Part shown: positions 26,222-35,332 of the stretch, piece by piece
Position numbering within the stretch: position 1 is the first letter of the stretch
Layout of the letters: the number at the start of each line of letters is the position of its first letter
NCBI RefSeq assembly: GCF_000147815.2
Contig: NC_015957.1
Coordinates: 3,596,001-3,660,000 of the forward strand
Origin: Streptomyces violaceusniger Tu 4113
GTDB lineage: Bacteria; Actinomycetota; Actinomycetes; Streptomycetales; Streptomycetaceae
Direction of reading: 5' to 3'
Length of the DNA stretch: 64,000 nt
The notes under the pieces: generated by a model
The model's database searches: none
Told to the model about the DNA's origin: nothing
What the model saw: only the letters and a program-made list of their open reading frames with translations
Program-made: the position numbers and the translations under genes

Positions 26222-27114
26222 CCGGCGATCGCATCACCGTGGTCGTCATCACCCACAACCGGTGCGCCGAGCTGCTGCATACGCTCGACCGGCTGGCGGA
26301 GCTGCCCGAACGGCCGCCCGTGATCGTGGCCGACAACGGTTCCACCGACGGGACCGCCGACGCGGTAGCCCGTCTGCACGGCGGCGTACGGCTGCTGCGC
26401 CTCCGCCGCAACCTCGCGGCACTCGGCCGGAACGTGGCCGTCAGGGAGGTGCGCACCCCGTACACCGCCTTCTGCGACGACGACTCGTGGTGGGAGCCCG
26501 GCTCCCTGGAAACCGCCGTGGACCGGTTGGACCGCCATCCGCTCCTCGCCACTGCCACGGCCCGCGTCCTCGTGGAGCCCGCCGGCACCGAGGACCCGAT
26601 CGTGGCGGAGCTGCGCTCCTCACCCGTACCGGGGCCGCCGTGGCTGCCGGGCCCGGCTCTCGGCTCCTTCATGGCCGCCGCGACCTGTGTGCGGACCGAT
26701 GCCTTCCGTAGTGTCGGCGGTTTCTCGCCGCGGCTGTGGCTGGACGGCGAAGAGGAGCTGCTCGCCACCGATCTGGCGGTGCGCGGCTGGTGGCTCGCCT
26801 ACATTCCGGAGATGACGGCTCACCACGCGCCCTCGGTGGTCCGGGAACCCGTGGCCAGGCGCGTACGGGGTCTGCGCAACACCCTCTGGTTCACCTGGCT
26901 GCGCCGACCGTTTCCCGCCGCCGTGCGCCGCACCCTGTTCCTGGCCCGCACGGTCCCCCGGGACACGGCGAGCCTGCGCGGATTCCTCCAGGCTGCGGCA
27001 GGTGCACCCCGGACACTGGCGCAGCGGCGGGTCGTCCCCGCGGAGATCGAGGACCGGCTCCGGCTGTTGGATGAGACACAGCGGACCTCGACGGCGCGGC
27101 GGTACGTGAGCTGA
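26218..27114 (+). CDS. GT2-family glycosyltransferase
   Basis: 298 aa GT-A enzyme. N-terminal ITVVVITHNRCAELLHTLDRL, nucleotide-binding VADNGSTDGTADAV, the metal-binding triad in FCDDDSWWEPG, and the acceptor-side GGFSPRLWLDGEEELLATDLAVRGW. ATG 26218 has AGGAG seven bases upstream and overlaps the preceding stop by four bases, so the two genes are coupled. A close paralogue with the same DDDSWW and DNGSTD blocks lies at the far end of the cluster on the other strand (40777-41691). Donor and acceptor unknown. Confidence 0.9.
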   Translation: MTGDRITVVVITHNRCAELLHTLDRLAELPERPPVIVADNGSTDGTADAVARLHGGVRLLRLRRNLAALGRNVAVREVRTPYTAFCDDDSWWEPGSLETAVDRLDRHPLLATATARVLVEPAGTEDPIVAELRSSPVPGPPWLPGPALGSFMAAATCVRTDAFRSVGGFSPRLWLDGEEELLATDLAVRGWWLAYIPEMTAHHAPSVVREPVARRVRGLRNTLWFTWLRRPFPAAVRRTLFLARTVPRDTASLRGFLQAAAGAPRTLAQRRVVPAEIEDRLRLLDETQRTSTARRYVS

Positions 27115-27120
27115 GGGGCG

Positions 27121-27159
27121 CTTTCGGGCGGGGCCTGTGCTTTCGGGCGGGGCCCTGTG
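27121..27159 (+). repeat. tandem 19/20-bp duplication after the GT2 stop
   Basis: CTTTCGGGCGGGGCCTGTG at 27121-27139 is followed by CTTTCGGGCGGGGCCCTGTG at 27140-27159 and a partial third copy (CTTTCCGGTGTG). It begins six bases after the stop codon. The remaining 150 bp before the MFS gene hold nothing else I can recognise. Confidence 0.8.
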
Positions 27160-27317
27160 CTTTCCGGTGTGAGGAAGGCCACCGGCGGCGGGGTCTTCTC
27201 CCGGAGGGTTCGTCTGTGAGCATGGACGGTCGCTGGGCCATAGCGGTGTCGCCATGGTCAGCCGACCCCTGATGGGGCTTTCTTATCCGTTCATCTCCTC
27301 ACTCTCGGCCTGCCTGC

Positions 27318-28700
27318 GTGACCTCCTCCTTGCCTCCGATACCCGCGCCTCGATCTCCCGAGCGTCCCGCACCGCCCTCGTCCGGGCGGAGCAAGCGCTC
27401 CCCTTGGCGTTGCCTCCGGCACGGTGGCATGCGGTGGTGGTCGGCGGCGAACCTGGTGTCGAACGTCGGTACGTGGATGCAGCTGACCGTGCAGAACCTG
27501 CTGGTGCTGCACATCACCGGATCCGCCGCCACCACCGGTGTCTCGCTGGCGGTGCAGGCGGCTCCGGGACTGCTCCTCGGGCTGGCCGGGGGAGCGGCGG
27601 TGGATGCCTGGCCGCGCAAGCTCACCGCGGCCGTCAGCCAGGTGGCGCTGGCGGCCATCGCCTTCACCACGGCGGCCCTGGTCGCGTTCGACCGTCTCGA
27701 CGTCGCCGCGCTCATGGTCCTTTCCGCACTGACCGGGCTGGTGGCCACCGTGGAGGGACCGGCGTGCGCCCTGCTCGGCAACGAACTGGTGCCCGTCCGG
27801 GACGTGTCCTCGGCGATCGCCCTGGGTTCGGTGGTGCACAGTGCGGGACGGCTCATCGGGGTGGCATGCGCCGGGGTCGCGGTGGGGGCGCTCGGCACCT
27901 CCGCGGCCTACGCGGCCAACGGGCTGTCCTTCCTCTTCGTGGCCGCCGTCATCCCCTTCCTCCGTCCGGTGGCCGGACACGCCCCGGCCGAACCCGACCG
28001 GCGGGCGCCACGGCCCGTGGCCGCCGCCCGCGAGGGACTCGCCTACTTCATGGGCAGGCCACGGCTGGTCGCCCTCACGGTGGTCACCGCGGTGAGTGCC
28101 ATGTTCGGACGCAACTACGGGCTGACGCTGGCGGTGCTGGTCACGGGACCGCTGGCGGGGAGCGACGAGCAGTTCGGGACCGTCGCCACCGTGCTGGCCG
28201 TCGGCGGCATCCTGGGCGCCCTGCTGGCCGGGCGCATGCAGCGGCCGTCCGTACAGTTGATCGGCACGTTCGCCGCGGCCGGGGCGCTCTTGCAGGTCGT
28301 CGCCGGGCTCTCGCCCACCCTGGTGGTGCTGCTGGTGGTCACGGCGCCGATGGCCGTCGTGGAGTCGGTCTCCGACACGGCCGGGACCACGGTGCTGCAA
28401 ACCGATCCGCCGCCGGGGATGCGCGGACGGGTGCTGGGTGTGTGGCGCACCGCGCAGACGGGCTGGGGCCTGGTGGGCCCTCCGCTGCTCGGGCTGCTCA
28501 TGGAGTGGGCGGGTCCGCGCGGCGCCCTTGTCCTCGGCGGGCTGCTCATCGCGGCGGTGATCGGGGCGGGCGCGCTGTGCCGCACCCGCCGCAGGGCGCC
28601 CCGTTCCGGAGCGAAGCCCGTGGCCGCCCACGTGCCCGAGTCCGCGCCCCCCTCCCCGCGGTCGGCCCGGAGCGTCGAGGAGCCGGCCCCCGTCCCGTGA
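27318..28700 (+). CDS. MFS transporter
   Basis: 460 aa with about 12 hydrophobic segments. After a basic N-terminus the first helix reads WWSAANLVSNVGTWMQLTVQNLLVLHITGSA, the pattern of the Bacillus/Enterobactin-type MFS exporters (MFS_3, EntS-like). The loop after TM2 holds the VDAWPRKL stretch in place of the usual GxxxDRxGRR motif. Likely an efflux carrier in the membrane. GTG 27318 is the longest plausible start; ATG 27429 lies closer to TM1. It sits between the GT2 gene and the nucleotide-sugar gene on the same strand, so it may export a product of the cluster. Confidence 0.85.
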   Translation: MTSSLPPIPAPRSPERPAPPSSGRSKRSPWRCLRHGGMRWWSAANLVSNVGTWMQLTVQNLLVLHITGSAATTGVSLAVQAAPGLLLGLAGGAAVDAWPRKLTAAVSQVALAAIAFTTAALVAFDRLDVAALMVLSALTGLVATVEGPACALLGNELVPVRDVSSAIALGSVVHSAGRLIGVACAGVAVGALGTSAAYAANGLSFLFVAAVIPFLRPVAGHAPAEPDRRAPRPVAAAREGLAYFMGRPRLVALTVVTAVSAMFGRNYGLTLAVLVTGPLAGSDEQFGTVATVLAVGGILGALLAGRMQRPSVQLIGTFAAAGALLQVVAGLSPTLVVLLVVTAPMAVVESVSDTAGTTVLQTDPPPGMRGRVLGVWRTAQTGWGLVGPPLLGLLMEWAGPRGALVLGGLLIAAVIGAGALCRTRRRAPRSGAKPVAAHVPESAPPSPRSARSVEEPAPVP

Positions 28701-28814
28701 TCGGTGCGGACGGGGAAGCGGTGGGCCGAGCGGTCCGCGTATCGGTCATGTCCTGATTGCGTCCCATTCGTGCGGGTATCCGGGGGTCCCATGCGTGAAG
28801 GGAAGGGAATGGCC

Positions 28815-29789
28815 ATGGTGACCAGTGACTCCGCAGCCTCCGCCCCCTCCTGGGCGCACGCCGTCGTCACCGGCGGGGCCGGGTTCGTCGGCTCGCACCT
28901 GTGCTCGTCGCTGCTCGCTCAAGGAGCCACCGTCACCTGTGTGGACGACTTCTGCACCGGAACCCCGGAGAACGTCGCCCACCTGAGGGGACGGACCGGT
29001 TTCACCCTGCTGCGCAGGGACGTCACGGAGCCCTTCGACGTGGAACGGCCCGCCGACCTCGTCCTGCACTTCGCGTCACCGGCCTCGCCCGCCGACTATC
29101 TGCGACTGCCCCTGCACACTCTGGAGACCGGCAGCCTCGGCACCCGCAACGCGCTGGCCCTGGCCCGCCGCCACGGGGCGCGCTTCGTGCTGGCCTCGAC
29201 CTCCGAAGCGTACGGCGACCCCCAGCAGCACCCGCAGAGCGAGCGCTACTGGGGGAACGTCAACCCGGTGGGGCCGCGCAGCGTCTATGACGAGGCCAAG
29301 CGCTTCGGCGAGGCACTGACCATCGCGGAGGCGGGAAGCAACGGTACGGATACCGCCGTCGTCCGGCTCTTCAACACCTACGGTCCGCGGATGCGCGGCC
29401 ATGACGGACGAGCCGTGCCCACCTTCATCCGTCAGGCGCTGGCCGGGGAACCGCTCACCGTCACCGGCGACGGTGCGCAGACGCGCTCCCTCGCCTACAT
29501 CGACGACACCGTGCGCGGCATTCTGGCGATGGCGGCGTCGGACCTGCGCGGACCGGTGAACATCGGCAACGCGGACGAGATCACCATGCTGGATCTCGCT
29601 CACAAGATCATCCGGCTGGCCGGGTCCCGCTCCACCGTCGAGTTCATCGGCCGTCCCACCGACGACCCCGCCGTCCGCTGCCCGGACATCACCCTCGCGC
29701 GCGGCAAGCTGCAATGGGCGCCGGCCGTCTCCGCCGACGAGGGGCTGGCCCGCACCATCGAGTGGTTCCGCGCGCGGGTCGCCGCCTGA
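28815..29789 (+). CDS. NAD-dependent nucleotide-sugar epimerase/decarboxylase, UDP-xylose-synthase-like
   Basis: About 324 aa extended SDR. TGGAGFVGSHL binds NAD; the catalytic motif is YDEAK (SVYDEAKRFGE); the block SEAYGDPQQHPQSERYWGNVNPVGPRS and NTYGPRMRGHDGRAVPTFI match UDP-glucuronate decarboxylases (UDP-xylose synthase). It would convert UDP-glucuronate to UDP-xylose, or act as a related 4,6-dehydratase-type enzyme. ATG 28815 is chosen because GGAAGGG lies seven bases upstream; ATG 28809 and 28791 are in frame alternatives. It precedes the carbamoyltransferase gene. Confidence 0.87.
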   Translation: MVTSDSAASAPSWAHAVVTGGAGFVGSHLCSSLLAQGATVTCVDDFCTGTPENVAHLRGRTGFTLLRRDVTEPFDVERPADLVLHFASPASPADYLRLPLHTLETGSLGTRNALALARRHGARFVLASTSEAYGDPQQHPQSERYWGNVNPVGPRSVYDEAKRFGEALTIAEAGSNGTDTAVVRLFNTYGPRMRGHDGRAVPTFIRQALAGEPLTVTGDGAQTRSLAYIDDTVRGILAMAASDLRGPVNIGNADEITMLDLAHKIIRLAGSRSTVEFIGRPTDDPAVRCPDITLARGKLQWAPAVSADEGLARTIEWFRARVAA

Positions 29790-29862
29790 GCCCCCGCCCC
29801 GTGTCCCGCCTGCCCCGTACCCGTTTCCCCAGCGGCCCCGGAGCCACGGAAAGGCCCCGCCC

Positions 29863-31539
29863 ATGCGCATCCTCGGCATCAACGCCCTCTTCCACGACCC
29901 GGCCGCCGCCCTCGTCGTCGACGGACGCACCGTCGCCGCCGCGGAGGAGGAACGGTTCTCGCGGCGGAAGCACGGCAAGCGCCCGGTTCCCTTCTCCGCC
30001 TGGGAAGTCCCCGAGAAGGCGGCCGTGTGGTGCCTGGAACAGGCGGGCCTGCGCCCCCAGGATCTGGACGCTGTCGCCTACTCCTTCGACCCGGCCCTGG
30101 CCCGTCCCGCCGCGACCATGGGCCTGGACGACCCCTGGGACCACCTCCGGCTCACCTACGCCCGCCAGGCCCCCGGCTTCCTGCACACCGCCCTCCCCGG
30201 GCTCGACCCGGACGTCGTGCGCTTCGTTCCCCACCACATGGCCCACGCCGCCTCCTCCGCCCTCGCCGCGCCCGGCGCCGAGACCAGCTCCGTCCTTGTC
30301 CTCGACGGACGGGGCGAAGCCACCTCCCACCTGGCGGCCCGCCGTACCGGCGACCGGCTGGAACCGCTGTACGGGCAGGAACTGCCGCACTCCCTGGGGC
30401 TGGTGTACGAGGAACTCACCGAACACCTGGGTTTCCTGCGCTCCTCCGACGAGTACAAGGTCATGGCCCTCGCCTCATACGGCACCCCTCGGATGCTCCC
30501 CGAGCTGCGCCGTTACGTGTTCGCCACCGGTGACGGCGGTTTCCACGCCACGGGTGTGCCGTGGGCCGGTCTGTGCCCCGCCCTCCGCTCCGGCCAGGCG
30601 TGGTCACAGGCACACGCCGACCTGGCCGCGAGCGTCCAGGCGTGTCTGGAGGAGACGCTGCTGGACCTGGTCCGCTGGCTGCACGGACGTACCCACGACC
30701 GGGTGTTGACCCTGGCCGGGGGAGTGGCGCTCAACTGCGTGGCCAACTCGCGCATCGCCCGTGAGGGGCAGTTCGACCGGGTCTGGGTCCAGCCCGCCGC
30801 CGGTGACGCGGGCACCGCGCTGGGTGGTGCGCTGCTGCTCTCCGCCGAGGCCGGCGACCGGCCGGGACCCATGACCGGCGCGGACCTGGGACGCCAGTGG
30901 TCGGACGCCGAAGTGGAGGCGTGGCTGAAGACGGCGGCCGTGCCCTTCGAACGTCCGGCCGATGTCGCCGAGACGGTCGCCGAGGCGCTCGCGGACGACG
31001 CGATCGTCGCGTGGTTCCAGGGGCGTTCCGAGTACGGGCCGCGGGCGCTCGGCCACCGTTCGCTGTTCGCCCACCCCGGCAGGTCCGGAAACCTGGAGCG
31101 GCTCAACGATGTCAAGGGGCGGGAGCAGTTCCGGCCGGTCGCTCCGATGGTGCTGGCCGAGCGCGCGCCCGAGATCTTCGACGGCCCGTTGCCCAGCCCC
31201 TACATGCTGTTCGTGCACGGTGTCGCCCCGGAGTGGCGTGATCGCATCCCGGCCGTGGTGCACGTGGACGGTACGGCCCGCATCCAGACCGTCGACGCCG
31301 CGGCCGAACCGCTGGTGGCCCGCATGCTCACGGCGTTCGAACGGCGTACCGGGCTGCCCGTGGTCGTCAACACCAGTCTCAACACCTCCGGCCGCCCCAT
31401 GGTCGACGATCCGCGTGACGCCCTGGAGTGCTTCGGCTCCGCCCCCGTCGACCTGCTGGCCATCGGGCCGTTCGTGATCCGCCGCGGCGCCCTGTTCGCG
31501 GGCGGCCGGACCGATACGGCACCGCGGAAGGGGACCTGA
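29863..31539 (+). CDS. NodU/CmcH-family carbamoyltransferase
   Basis: 558 aa. N-terminal kinase-like fold begins ILGINALFHDPAAALVVDG with EEERFSRRKHGK; the Fe/metal site is PHHMAHAASSAL; further blocks are LDGRGEATS and LAGGVALNCVANSRI; the YrdC-like C-terminal lobe has GRSEYGPRALGHRS and VVNTSLNTSGRPMVDDP. These enzymes move a carbamoyl group from carbamoyl phosphate (via carbamoyl-AMP) to a hydroxyl, often on a sugar in nodulation factors or antibiotics. Its presence in a heptose/glycosyltransferase cluster predicts a carbamoylated glycan or glycoside. Confidence 0.94.
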   Translation: MRILGINALFHDPAAALVVDGRTVAAAEEERFSRRKHGKRPVPFSAWEVPEKAAVWCLEQAGLRPQDLDAVAYSFDPALARPAATMGLDDPWDHLRLTYARQAPGFLHTALPGLDPDVVRFVPHHMAHAASSALAAPGAETSSVLVLDGRGEATSHLAARRTGDRLEPLYGQELPHSLGLVYEELTEHLGFLRSSDEYKVMALASYGTPRMLPELRRYVFATGDGGFHATGVPWAGLCPALRSGQAWSQAHADLAASVQACLEETLLDLVRWLHGRTHDRVLTLAGGVALNCVANSRIAREGQFDRVWVQPAAGDAGTALGGALLLSAEAGDRPGPMTGADLGRQWSDAEVEAWLKTAAVPFERPADVAETVAEALADDAIVAWFQGRSEYGPRALGHRSLFAHPGRSGNLERLNDVKGREQFRPVAPMVLAERAPEIFDGPLPSPYMLFVHGVAPEWRDRIPAVVHVDGTARIQTVDAAAEPLVARMLTAFERRTGLPVVVNTSLNTSGRPMVDDPRDALECFGSAPVDLLAIGPFVIRRGALFAGGRTDTAPRKGT

Positions 31540-31586
31540 GCGGGCTGCCCGCGCTACCGGACCACATGCCGAGGGAGGAGCCCGCC

Positions 31587-32630
31587 ATGACGGAAGCGGC
31601 AGAGCGGACCGCCGCACCCGAATACGCCGTGGTCATCCCCACGCTGGGCCGGCCGAGCCTGGCCGTGACCCTGCGCGCCCTCGCCGACGCCAAAGGGCCG
31701 GCGCCGCGGCGCATCGTCCTGGTCGACGACCGGCCGCTGGACGACTGCACGGCGCTGCCCGCCGCGGTCCCCGATGACCTGGCGCCCCTGGTGGAGATCA
31801 CGCCCGGGTGCGCCGCCGGACCCGCCGCCGCGCGCAACATCGGCTGGCTTGCCGCCCCCGAACCCTGGACCGTCTTCCTCGACGACGATGTCGTCCCCGG
31901 CCCCACCTGGGCGGACGACCTTGCCGCCGATCTGGCGGCGGCCGGGCCCGGCGTCGCGGGCAGCCAGGGCCGGATCGCCGTACCGCTGCCGGATGACCGC
32001 AGGCCCACGGACTGGGAGCGCATGACCGCGGGGCTCGCCACCGCCCGCTGGATCACCGCCGACATGGCGTACCGGCGGGCCGCGCTGGAGGCCGTCGGCG
32101 GCTTCGACGAGCGGTTCCCTCGCGCCTTCCGCGAGGACGCCGACCTCGCGCTGCGTATCGTGGCGGCCGGATGGGGGCTGTCCACGGGCTCGCGCCGGAC
32201 GACCCATCCCGTGCGCCCGGCAGACCGCTGGGTGTCGGTCCGCACCCAGGCGGGGAACGCGGACGACGCGCTGATGGCCAGGGTCCACGGGCGCGACTGG
32301 TGGGCCCGGGCAGGTGCTCCGCGCGGCCGTCTGCGCCGCCATCTCGCCATCACCGCGGCCGGGGCCGCCGCCGTGATCGGCGCCGCGACCGGTAGCCGAT
32401 GGCGGGCCGCGGGCGGTGCGGCGCTGTGGCTGGCCGGCACCGCCGAATTCGCCCTGGCCCGTGTCCTGCCGGGGCCGCGCACCCGGGCCGAGATCGTGAC
32501 GATGGCCCTGACCAGTGCCGTGATCCCGCCCGTGGCCACCGCGCACCGGGTGGCGGGCCTGATACGCCACCGCTCGGCCGCCCGCCTCGACCGCACGGCG
32601 GTGCCTACGGGGGCGGTGGACCATGCGTAG
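31587..32630 (+). CDS. GT2-family glycosyltransferase with C-terminal hydrophobic region
   Basis: 347 aa. The GT-A core has YAVVIPTLGRPSLAVTLRAL, LVDDRP, the metal motif FLDDDVVPGPTWADDLA and GGFDERFPRAFREDADLALRI (ED catalytic pair). Residues 250-330 are hydrophobic (LAITAAGAAAVIGAATG and on), suggesting membrane association. ATG 31587 has GAGGGAGGAG upstream. The stop overlaps the next start by eight bases. Donor unknown. Confidence 0.9.
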   Translation: MTEAAERTAAPEYAVVIPTLGRPSLAVTLRALADAKGPAPRRIVLVDDRPLDDCTALPAAVPDDLAPLVEITPGCAAGPAAARNIGWLAAPEPWTVFLDDDVVPGPTWADDLAADLAAAGPGVAGSQGRIAVPLPDDRRPTDWERMTAGLATARWITADMAYRRAALEAVGGFDERFPRAFREDADLALRIVAAGWGLSTGSRRTTHPVRPADRWVSVRTQAGNADDALMARVHGRDWWARAGAPRGRLRRHLAITAAGAAAVIGAATGSRWRAAGGAALWLAGTAEFALARVLPGPRTRAEIVTMALTSAVIPPVATAHRVAGLIRHRSAARLDRTAVPTGAVDHA

Positions 32631-33315
32631 CACTTTGCATCGTTTGATAACGATATGTCCGGGCTACTCGGGGCCCGTGTCCACCGTGGACGCCCCCGAG
32701 GCGTCGCCCGTGTGCAAAGGGCCGTGGCTGTTCACCCAGGGTGAGCCGCACGGCTCCCGCACCCGTGTCCGTCGCACGGGCCCCGCAGCGGTCCTCTTCG
32801 ACCGCGACGGCACCTTGGTCGAAGACCTGCCGTACAACGGCGATCCGGACCGGGTGCGGCTCATGCCCTCCGCCCGCGCCGCCGTCGACGCCGTACGGGC
32901 CCGCGGGATACCGGTCGGTGTGGTCACCAACCAGTCCGGTATCGCTCGCGGACTGCTCACCCCCGGCGCGGTCGAGGCCGTGCGGCGGCGCGTCGAGGAA
33001 CTGCTCGGCCCCCTTGACGTGTGGGCGGTGTGCCCGCACGGCCCCGACGATGGCTGCGGGTGCCGCAAACCCGCCCCGGGGCTCGTCCACGCCGCCTGCG
33101 CCGCCCTGGACGTCGGCCCGCGCGCGGCCGTGGTGCTCGGGGACATCGGCGCGGACATCGACGCGGCAGAAGCGGCCGGTGCGACGGGGGTGCTCATCCC
33201 CACCCCGGTGACCCGGCCGGAGGAGACCGCCGCCGCGGAACACACCGCACCGGACCTCCTCACGGCGGTACGGGCGCTGCTCGGCGGCTGCGATGACTCG
33301 GGAGGCGGCCCTTGA
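32623..33315 (+). CDS. gmhB: D-glycero-D-manno-heptose 1,7-bisphosphate phosphatase (HAD family)
   Basis: 230 aa. HAD motif I is AVLFDRDGTLVED, motif II VVTNQSGIARG, and motif IV VVLGDIGADIDAAEAAG. The zinc-loop pattern CPH...CGC (CPHGPDDGCGCRKP) is the GmhB hallmark. It removes the C7 phosphate in nucleotide-activated heptose synthesis. The N-terminus is about 50 residues longer than usual if ATG 32623 is used; GTG 32680, 32710 or 32742 may be the real start. It overlaps the GT2 gene and, by four bases, the following GT9 gene. Confidence 0.9.
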   Translation: MRSTLHRLITICPGYSGPVSTVDAPEASPVCKGPWLFTQGEPHGSRTRVRRTGPAAVLFDRDGTLVEDLPYNGDPDRVRLMPSARAAVDAVRARGIPVGVVTNQSGIARGLLTPGAVEAVRRRVEELLGPLDVWAVCPHGPDDGCGCRKPAPGLVHAACAALDVGPRAAVVLGDIGADIDAAEAAGATGVLIPTPVTRPEETAAAEHTAPDLLTAVRALLGGCDDSGGGP

Positions 33316-34370
33316 ACCCGCCGGGCGCCGGGCCGCGCACTCTGGTCGTACGGCTCGACAGCGCCGGAGACGTCCTGCTGGCCGGGCCGGCCGTGCGTGC
33401 CGTCGCCGCCGGCTCCCGCCACACCGGGATCCTGTGTGGTCCGCTCGGCGAGCCCGCCGCCCGGCTCCTCCCCGGCGTCGACGAGGTGCTGGTCCACGAT
33501 GCGCCATGGGTGGGCTTCGATGCCCCACCGGTGCGGCGTGAGACCACCGAAGCCCTGGTCGTTTCGCTGGCCGCCCGACGCTTCGACCGCGCCCTGATCC
33601 TCGGCTCCCACCATCAAAGTCCCCTCCCGGCCGCTCTGCTGCTCAAGCTGGCCGGGGTCCCCTGGGTCGCGGCGGACAGCGAGCACTATCCGGGCACCCT
33701 GCTGGACCTGCGGCACCGGCGCGCGGCGCACCGCCACGAGGCACGCGCCGCGCTGGAGCTGGCCGAGGCGGCCGGGTTCGCCCTGCCGCCCGGTGACACG
33801 GGGCGGCTGGGCGTGACCTCCCTTCCCGACACCGCCCCGCTCACCGGGACCGATCCCTATGTGGTCGTCCACCCCGGCGCCGCCGTTCCCGCCCGCGCCT
33901 GGAGCCCGGCGCGCGCCGCGCGGGCGGTGGCCGCCCTGGGGGAGACCGGCCACCGGGTGGTGGTCACCGGCGGACCGGCGGAGACGGAACTGACGGCGCA
34001 CGTCGCCGACGGAACCGCCCTGGACCTCGGCGGGCGGACCGGATTCGGCGAACTCGCCGGGGTCCTCGCGGGCGCCGACACGGTGGTCACCGGCAACACC
34101 GGGCCCTGCCATCTGGCGAGCGCCGTCGGCACCCCGGTCGTCTGCCTCTTCGCACCCGTGGTGCCCGCCGAACGCTGGGCCCCCTACCGCGTTGCCCACC
34201 GGCTGCTGGGGCGTCAGGACGCCCTCTGCGCGGGCAGCCGCGCCCGCGTCTGTCCCGTAGCGGGCCACCCCTGCCTGGACTCCGTGACCGACGCCGAGGT
34301 CCTCGCCGCCGTGGACGCGCTGATCGCCACCGGCCGGGCCGACGACCGCCCCCTGGAGGCGACGGCATGA
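33312..34370 (+). CDS. GT9 heptosyltransferase-like glycosyltransferase
   Basis: 352 aa GT-B enzyme of the ADP-heptose:LPS heptosyltransferase family. N-terminal LVVRLDSAGDVLLAGPAVRAV; C-terminal VVHPGAAVPARAWSPARAARAV, GGRTGFGELAGVLAGADTVVTGNTGPCHLASAVGTPVVCLFAPVVP matches the donor site of WaaC/WaaF. The start is TTG 33312, supported by GGGAGG and a four-base overlap with gmhB. An LPS heptosyltransferase homologue in a Gram-positive implies a heptose-bearing glycan or glycoside. A second GT9 is at 38870. Confidence 0.92.
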   Translation: MNPPGAGPRTLVVRLDSAGDVLLAGPAVRAVAAGSRHTGILCGPLGEPAARLLPGVDEVLVHDAPWVGFDAPPVRRETTEALVVSLAARRFDRALILGSHHQSPLPAALLLKLAGVPWVAADSEHYPGTLLDLRHRRAAHRHEARAALELAEAAGFALPPGDTGRLGVTSLPDTAPLTGTDPYVVVHPGAAVPARAWSPARAARAVAALGETGHRVVVTGGPAETELTAHVADGTALDLGGRTGFGELAGVLAGADTVVTGNTGPCHLASAVGTPVVCLFAPVVPAERWAPYRVAHRLLGRQDALCAGSRARVCPVAGHPCLDSVTDAEVLAAVDALIATGRADDRPLEATA

Positions 34371-35332
34371 ACATCCTTCTGTGGCATGTGCACGGCTCGT
34401 GGACTACGGCCTTCGTGCAAGGCCCCCACCGCTACCTGGTGCCCGTCCTCCCCGGCCGTGGTCCCGACGGCCGCGGCCGGGCCCGGACCTTCCCGTGGCC
34501 CGAGTCGGCCACCGAGATCACTCCGGAAGAGCTGACAAAGACCCCGGTGGACCTGATCGTCCTCCAACGGCCCCACGAACCCGGGCTCGCCCGCCGCTGG
34601 CTCGGAGGCCGCCGCCCCGGACGTGAGGTGCCCGCCGTCTACGTCGAGCACAACGCCCCGGACGGCAGAGTTCCCGGCACCCGCCACCCGTGCGCCGACC
34701 GCGACGACCTCACCCTGGTCCACGTCACCCACTTCAACCGGCTCTTCTGGGACAACGGACGCGCCCCCACCGCCGTCGTCGAGCACGGCGTCATGGACCC
34801 CGGACACCGCTACACGGGGGAGTGCGAACGCGCCGCCGTCGTGGTCAACGAACCGATACGGCGGGGCCGCCACACCGGCACCGACCTGCTGCCCGCGCTC
34901 AGCCGGGCCGCTCCGCTCGACGTCTTCGGCATGGCCACCCGAGGACTCGCCCGCCACCTCGCCCTGCCCGGCGGCCTCTGTCGTACCTGGGAGCTGCCCC
35001 AGGCCGAGTTGCACACCGCCATGGCACGCCGCCGTCTGTATTTGCACCCCGTGCGCTGGACCTCGCTCGGGCTGTCCCTGCTGGAGGCCATGCACCTGGG
35101 CATGCCCGTCGTGGCCCTGGCCACCACCGAGGTGGTCGAGGCCGTACCGGACGGCGCGGGAGTGCTCTCCACCCGCCCCGAGGTCCTCGCCCGCGCGGCG
35201 CGTACCTACCTGCACGACCCGGACGCCGCGGCCGAGGACGGGGCGCGTGCCCGCCGGGCCGCTCTCGACCGGTACGGAATCAAGCGTTTCCTCGACGACT
35301 GGGAGCGGCTGATAGCGGAGGTGACCCGATGA
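34367..35332 (+). CDS. GT4-like glycosyltransferase
   Basis: 321 aa. MNILLWHVHGSWTTAFVQGPHRYLVP opens a GT-B fold; VYVEHNAPDGR and LVHVTHFNRLFWDNGRAPTAVVEHGVMD mark the inter-domain region; the C-terminal donor site reads HPVRWTSLGLSLLEAMHLGMPVVALATTEVVEAV, the GT4 E-x7-E type motif. Coupled by ATGA overlaps to the genes on both sides. Homologues occur in heptose-type clusters of other actinobacteria as I recall, but the donor is not predictable from sequence. Confidence 0.87.
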   Translation: MNILLWHVHGSWTTAFVQGPHRYLVPVLPGRGPDGRGRARTFPWPESATEITPEELTKTPVDLIVLQRPHEPGLARRWLGGRRPGREVPAVYVEHNAPDGRVPGTRHPCADRDDLTLVHVTHFNRLFWDNGRAPTAVVEHGVMDPGHRYTGECERAAVVVNEPIRRGRHTGTDLLPALSRAAPLDVFGMATRGLARHLALPGGLCRTWELPQAELHTAMARRRLYLHPVRWTSLGLSLLEAMHLGMPVVALATTEVVEAVPDGAGVLSTRPEVLARAARTYLHDPDAAAEDGARARRAALDRYGIKRFLDDWERLIAEVTR

